A DNA stretch of 64,000 bases, taken from positions 68,336,079 to 68,400,078 of the forward strand of contig OY829327.1 in assembly GCA_963691655.1 (NCBI GenBank), written 5' to 3'. Positions 59,176 through 64,000 of this stretch are shown piece after piece. Under the pieces are notes generated by a model. It saw only the letters and a list, made by a program, of their open reading frames with translations, was not told where the DNA came from and did no database searches. The stretch comes from Toxonevra muliebris (taxonomy: Eukaryota > Arthropoda > Insecta > Diptera > Pallopteridae). The position numbers and the translations under genes were made by a program. Position 1 is the stretch's first letter. Every line of letters starts with the position of its first letter.

Positions 59176-59469
59176 ATTAGGTTGGAGTGGCTGTCGAGAG
59201 ACACACTTAGGCCCATTGTGATACCACATAGTTGAACCTACAGTTTAACGCAGATTCCGAACGGCGGTGTGGCAATTTTTTATCGGTTTGGTGGTTTTGC
59301 CATTACCAACCAATGTGTGTACTTGTACACTATCTTATAATTCTCATACATTTCATATTTATAGTGAATATAAAAAAGTTATGAAAATTAACCGCCAGAC
59401 GAAGACGGGAATCGAACCCGAACCTCCCCGATGAAAGTCTAGTGCACTACCCACTAGACTATCGAGGTC
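59176..59469 (-). mobile_element. tRNA-derived SINE (family 1), third copy
   Basis: This is a minus-strand copy closely similar to 43437-43745. The head near 59469 keeps TAGTCTAGTGGGTAGTGCAC and the B box GGGTTCGATTCCC. A GAACGGCCTGA-like part of the 3' body is shortened by about 10 bases relative to the other copies. The tail is CCTAAT. The flanks AGGTTCAA and AGGTCAA may be a worn target duplication. Confidence 0.85.
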
Positions 59470-59864
59470 ATCAAGGTCAACAAACATCATCTACAAATCA
59501 CATAGAGCATCTAGAAACATCTTATACAACAACTAACAGCCAAACAACACTTCAAATCAAATCAAATTCATCATATGATCATCGTTGCAATTTATTTTTT
59601 ATATAAAAAGGAAGTACATATAAATTCAAACAAAAGAAAAAAGACTGCGAATCCCCCTATTATTATCAAAAAAATTGTATCAAATAACTACGGTAATAAA
59701 TTACATACAAAGCGGTATTTACAAATACCGCATGATTTTTTCGATATACTATTCTAAAGTATATAATGAATTACAGTTCAAATTCTTTCGTCACTCGCCT
59801 TTATATACTTCTGTTTCAGTTCTATTTGTCTTTGCTGGTGTGAACTTATTGTAATTTTTTAGTC

Positions 59865-60670
59865 TAATAGATAAAAATTTTTAGATTTAATGTTAATCCA
59901 TAATTCTTATACCTACCAATAATATAATTTGTGTCAGATTGGAGTAATACAGTATCAGACATATTGCGAATTCTACAAAACACTTTCAAGTCATCAGCAT
60001 ACACTAAATAATTCGAATGGTGAAAACAAGCATCGATAAGTATCATAAAAATTAAAAATAATAACGAACGGACTTGATTTCACACTTTCCATGACAACTT
60101 GGCATTTCCTATTAGAAAGATAGGATTTTAGCCGTAGTAGAAATCTCGAATGGAATCGTTATCATTCTAACTTCATTATTAAAATACCGTGATTGACTGT
60201 ATCAAATGCCTTGGAAAAATCTGTATATATCGCATCTATCTGGCATCAGTCATTAAATGAAGACGTACAGTATTCTGAACAAACAGCGAGACTAGCCTTG
60301 ACTGCGAAAAATAATTTTTTTGTTTTAATACTTTTGCAAAGAGTTTCGACATTATCGATCTATAGTTGCGAACATAATTCTTGTTACCAAATTTAAAAAT
60401 AGGTGTATGCGATATCTTCCACTTATCAACAAAAACACCAGATATTAATGAATTATTAAAAATTAAGGAAATCGGATAACCAGGGATTTTTTGAGTATAA
60501 AGGTTGTCAGACCACTAGAGTCAATTTTCTTAGAAAACTTAAGATCTGGAATGCCTTGCAAAATATCAACCTCTGTCAACAAAAGTGAACCAAAATCCAT
60601 AGAATAATTCACTTCTGTAAACAAACGAGTATATGTGCCATCAATATCAGAAGAAAAATTAGATCAAAAA
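59865..60670 (-). pseudogene. CR1/Jockey-like LINE reverse transcriptase fragment
   Basis: Minus frames from 60560 down contain KKIDSSGLTTFILK (normally DG.P...LK), then remains of the SYL..R phrase. The 60-codon frame 60046-59864 reads CFHHSNYLVYADDLKVFCRI then LLQSDTN..IGRYKNYGLTLN, with the intact catalytic YADD box and the GL.LN phrase behind it. Segments between are worn by stops. The phrases are those of the LINE type at 22.9-26.1 kb, and this piece supplies the RT part missing there, though nothing shows that they are the same insertion. Confidence 0.7.
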
Positions 60671-60711
60671 GAATCGCAGACCCGCTAAGACTATTAAATG
60701 TCAAGCAGAAT

Positions 60712-61235
60712 AGAATGTCGGAGCTTGATGTTTTAGAGCGTTGCATTTTCGAAAGGTTGCGGGAGTTATGAAATTCATCTTTGAAGAGTTTTCCGCATTG
60801 TTTCCTCGAATTGAGGCTTGTCTGAACTCAAGACCCATTAGTCCGCTTTCGGAAAATCCTAACGATATAACTTCCTTAACCCCTAGTCATTTTCTAATGT
60901 CGATTGTGGAAGCCGAACTCGATCAAAAATTAAAGACATTCATCAACAGTTTTGTCAAAGATGAAAATCTGAGTATTTGAAATAGCTTCACAAACGTTTT
61001 AAATGGAAGCACCCACAAAAAGATATTGGGATAAATGAGCTAGTAGTTGTTAGGGAAGATAATTTACTACCTAACAAGTGGCGATTAGGGCAAGTGACAA
61101 AAAGTTATTCAGGCACGGATTCCAAAATTAGAGTTACCGATGTTAAAACTGAGCAAAATTACTCGTCCAATAGTCAAGCTAGTCGTTCTTCGGAATTCAT
61201 CGAAGAATGAACGCCATTAAAATTATTAATTTTTT
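60712..61235 (+). pseudogene. BEL/Pao retrotransposon integrase C-terminal part
   Basis: The plus frame reads LHFRKVAGVMKFIFEEFSAL then FPRIEACLNSRPISPLSENP then NDITSLTPSHFLM, the hallmark end of BEL/Pao integrase (T.EEF.T.L..IEA.LNSRP, L....LTP.HFL.G). After a frame change comes INELVVVREDNLLPNKWRLG then a Y.G.D...RV.D.. segment, and TRPIVKLVVL near 61163-61192, the usual polyprotein end. The catalytic core and protease/RT are absent. The next frame, 40-50 bases later, is Gag-like. Confidence 0.8.
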
Positions 61236-61239
61236 TTTT

Positions 61240-62511
61240 CAGATAAACTCTCGAGCAGCAAAGGTTGTGCCGAGCGCTGAGTGTCGCTTATGCAAAGGTA
61301 TACATCTCATACTAGATTGGCCCTAGTTTATAGGAATGGATCTAGTGGAACGGATTCGGACCGTTTTGCTGCATTAGTACTGCCCTGTCTCTCACATCAC
61401 AACATGGCTAGGTGGAGGGCCGTAGCCAGGATTTTTTTTCGGGGGGGAGGGGTTTCATTCGACGAAAATATTCATATAAAATTTTTATGAAACTGATGTT
61501 TAAATACGATGATGCATTTGATGGACCCTATCAGACTAGGGAGAAAAGTGGATAAATGTCTTAAAGCTTTAGGAAAAATTTTTGTTTCCGAATTTTCTTA
61601 ATATTAACCTAAAAAAAATGGCCGAAAATGACAAAAAAAATTCACAGAATAATCAATTTGATTTTTTTCAAATAAATATTATTAAATGTGGATTCCAATA
61701 CATTTTTTATCGTGAAAGACATAATTTCGATAACTCATTGACTTGCCATTACTGATAATGAACCCAACCTCAAAAAAATGATCAAAAATGCCAAAAATAG
61801 TCAGAGACTAATTTTTTTCAAATGATTATCAGTGGGAATTTGGGCCATTATCAATGATGAGGAGCCCGGATGAGGTAGGCATACATTCCCTAAATTCGTG
61901 CAGTCACAGCATTGAAATCTTCCGAGTCGGGTGCTCTGAGCAATAATGGGTTAAAGGACTAATTATATTTTAAGATTAAGAAGTTTGAAGCTTATTCAAT
62001 AACACTGTCCTGCATGGGTTTGGTGAACAATATTGTTCCTAGTGTTTGCGAATGAATTTTTCATGCTGAACACGAATCTGAGGTCAAAAACTTCCCACTA
62101 CGTCACGTTTTAGAAAAATGGGGTTGAAACCCCTGAAAATACCGTTTTTGGCCATTTAGCACAACTTCGCACGATTTCAATTCAAATTTATTTTTAAAAT
62201 TTTTTCTTTTATTTGACTTTTTAGAAAGAAACGATTAAAAACTATTTAAAAATCGTTCAATAGATTTTATTTTGACTTGAGTTAGAACCCCCAAAACCTC
62301 CCCCCTAAATATGGCCTTGGCTAGATGCACCAGTGAATGGTGGTGTCGCATTTCTATACAGCTCCACCATACGATGCTCCATGGACCGAACGCTTCGCGT
62401 CGCAGAATCAGAGAATCGCCCACGACTCGTTTTTTGTTGTTTTTATTTTCCGTATTACCCAAACTTTGTCAGGTCCGAACAGCTAAGCTGGACAAAGCCC
62501 AGGTAGTATAG
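61240..62511 (+). pseudogene. BEL-type Gag zinc-knuckle frame, split by a 906-bp MITE
   Basis: The first part (61245-61411) has AAKVVPSAECRLCKG, then a worn FIGMD.VERIRTVLLH and SHHNMAR, resembling the first Cys cluster of BEL-type Gag (C.LC.G.H). The second part (62325-62511) reads CTSEWWC then LHHTMLHGP, matching the second cluster (C..C...HH..LH). Removing 61412-62317 joins the two parts in the expected order. A TTTTTTTTTTCAG tract at 61230-61243 just before it resembles a 3' splice site. A Gag motif lying 3' of an integrase end is not the usual BEL order. Confidence 0.55.
61412..62317. mobile_element. 906-bp non-autonomous element inside the Gag-like frame
   Basis: TGGCTAG stands on both sides (61405-61411 and 62318-62324); one more base outward is A against T, so the duplication is 7 or an imperfect 8 bp. 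The ends share GGCC(G/A)TA and a G-run block (GGGGGGAGG) in inverted orientation, but the left end carries additional bases. The interior contains no transposase. Phrases CCCAACCTCAAAAAAATG and GGGGTTGAAACCCC occur inside. Confidence 0.65.
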
Positions 62512-62519
62512 TATAATTG

Positions 62520-64000
62520 CTAAAGTTGTCGGAAGTAGGGAAACAAGCGTTTGAACTGTAAATAACACAATCCAATAAGAAGAAAGAGTTTTTGTTTTTC
62601 CTAATTCGTCGGCCATCTTCATTAGACAAACCAAGGTTAATTTTTAGGAGGTGGTATCAGCAATCTTTTTTCGTGAGATACTTTAATATTTATAGAACCT
62701 CTTTTGGTTCGCTTCGGAAATTTAGCAATACCGCCGGCGGGAACACCTCGAAATTGTTTTCTAAATGGAATTACCTATTGGCCATTTAAATTTGCTTTTT
62801 ACTTTCCCATTTAAATTCTTTCCGTGCTCTCAACATAGAAATATCTTAATGTTCATTCAAGAAAGGTGATCATGATACTGTTTGTTATTAAAAATTATTT
62901 CGAGTTGTCGGGATCTAAACTTATGCTCAGAAATCTACCGAACCATTCACTGAGCCATGTCCAAATAATTCTAAACTATGTAAGTAAGTGTGGTTTCTTC
63001 AATGCTAGTTTCTGAACGAAATAAAAGGTTATACATATTTTTAAAATGCAAATAAAACACCATCATCAACAATTGTTATGTAATAAATTAAAATCTATAA
63101 ATAAAAAACAAAAAAAGTATTTTTAAGAATTAAAGTGACGCATTTGTTAAAAAATTGTTTGGTAATTCAATACTTGGTTACATTAATGCAAAATACACAA
63201 AATGAACGTTTAAATAAAACTGAAAAAAGTAGAGATAAATTACAACAATTTTATTTCTTATTCGCAATTGTTGTGTAGTTGTCGTTTGTGTTGTTGATAA
63301 GTTGTGGTTGTCGTTGAACTTGATGAATAAATAGACAAGAACGACAGCAACAACAACAAAGCGCACCGGATGTTCTGCAGTCAACTAACAAGATTAACAA
63401 CTTTTCAAAAGCAAAAAGCTTCATTAAAATAGAATATTTCATTTTCAAAGATACACAGACACATACATATGCACATGCAAACATAACTTTTAAAAGTTCA
63501 AACTCACAGATATTAAAGAAAAAGCTGATAGAGAAGGAGAAGAAGAAGAAGGCAAATCATAATCAATATTCAATTTTAAATTCATTCATTCATTCTCATT
63601 CAACACTTTTGCTAATTCAGAAATTTATGAATGAATTTTTGTTGTTGACACGTTTTTGGTTAGGTATATACATATGTATGTATGTGTGCATATTGGGGAT
63701 TTTTGTATGGCTTTGCATCTGTGTGCATGTGTGTGTGTATGTGTAGCCATGATAATTTGCGCGGCCGCGTGCGCGCTCATACACTCAACTCAACGCTCTT
63801 GTGCTAGACACGATCTGCTTCAAACAAACCACCAAACTCCATAGCTAGAAGCAATTTATGGCGCGCAGCATGTCGAGATCTCGACTGCTGAATGTCGGTC
63901 CGTCGGGCTGTCTGTCTCTTCATCGTCGTTGTCGTTAGCTTGGCTTGCTGCTTGTGCTATGGTGTCATAGTGTCAACCTGGCAAGCATTTTGTCTTGACA
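62520..64000. other. Non-coding stretch with microsatellites
   Basis: GTT/CAA repeats lie near 63266-63360, GAA repeats near 63533-63552, and GTAT/GTGT repeats near 63660-63745. The last 250 bases are more GC-rich, with GCGGCCGCGTGCGCGC near 63760 and GTCGTTGTCGTTAG near 63925, perhaps host regulatory DNA continuing past the window. Frames here follow the repeats. No gene is provable. Confidence 0.45.

Noticed and set aside
1..64000. CRISPR array, bacterial operon or integrated viral genome
   Set aside because: No regularly spaced short repeats, no prokaryotic gene density and no viral structural gene; the only retro-like coding is BEL/LINE relics.

Overview
The window looks like non-coding DNA from a higher fly (Diptera). 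It is very AT-rich, has CATA/GTAT, CAA/GTT and ATCT microsatellites, and carries typical insect transposons (Tc1/mariner, hAT, PIF/Harbinger, BEL/Pao, CR1/Jockey-like and RNase-H-bearing LINEs, tRNA-derived SINEs). The content would suit a tephritid-type fruit fly, but the sequence alone does not fix the species. I found no host protein-coding gene that I can defend; nearly every long open frame is a piece of a mobile element or a chance frame. The window is best read as intergenic or deep intronic DNA built from layered, mostly dead transposons.

Layout. 1-6.2 kb: a 370-bp MITE, a hairpin, a mariner-type transposase relic (minus), a 1.2-kb element with CACTATG termini and a 287-bp TA-flanked MITE. 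8.0-9.5 kb: PIF/Harbinger-type MITEs stacked on one another. 9.5-14.2 kb: a long-inverted-repeat element, a mariner-type relic, LINE reverse transcriptase scraps, an 845-bp hAT-type MITE, an unrecognised 115-codon minus frame and a 164-bp foldback MITE. 14.2-16.4 kb: the least transposon-like part, with CT/GTT repeats, possibly host regulatory or 5'UTR DNA. 16.5-18.3 kb: two tRNA-derived SINEs inside a larger inverted-repeat region, then a Tc1/mariner N-terminus. 19.8-21.7 kb: two LINE 3' ends facing each other, one split by a MITE. 22.9-26.1 kb: a CR1/Jockey-like LINE (minus) whose ORF1 is split by a SINE.

27.5-30.8 kb: a transposase-like gene with frame breaks, a hAT end, and a hAT transposase pseudogene split by an 842-bp hAT-type MITE with a perfect 8-bp target duplication. 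31.5-34.6 kb: Tc1 fragments, a third Harbinger MITE copy and a relic of an insect repeat-associated gene. 35.8-36.8 kb: a 1010-bp hAT element with a perfect 8-bp duplication. 39-46 kb: an RNase-H LINE, a well preserved but frameshifted hAT transposase (minus), an exemplary SINE with a perfect 14-bp duplication, a second hAT relic and a 174-bp foldback. 49-53 kb: a GGCCGAAG-rich repeat, a GC-rich promoter-like block and a LINE endonuclease/linker fragment. 56.5-62.5 kb: a Harbinger element with a HARBI1-like fragment, a SINE, a CR1-like RT fragment, a BEL/Pao integrase tail, and a BEL-type Gag zinc-knuckle frame split by a 906-bp MITE.

The pieces do not form a pathway. They are records of repeated insertion, and target duplications plus interrupted reading frames let several insertions be ordered in time. 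The strongest observations are these nested insertions, the head-stacked Harbinger MITE ends, and families present in several copies (SINE x3, Harbinger MITE, RNase-H LINE, CR1-like LINE). I saw no clearly new functional system.
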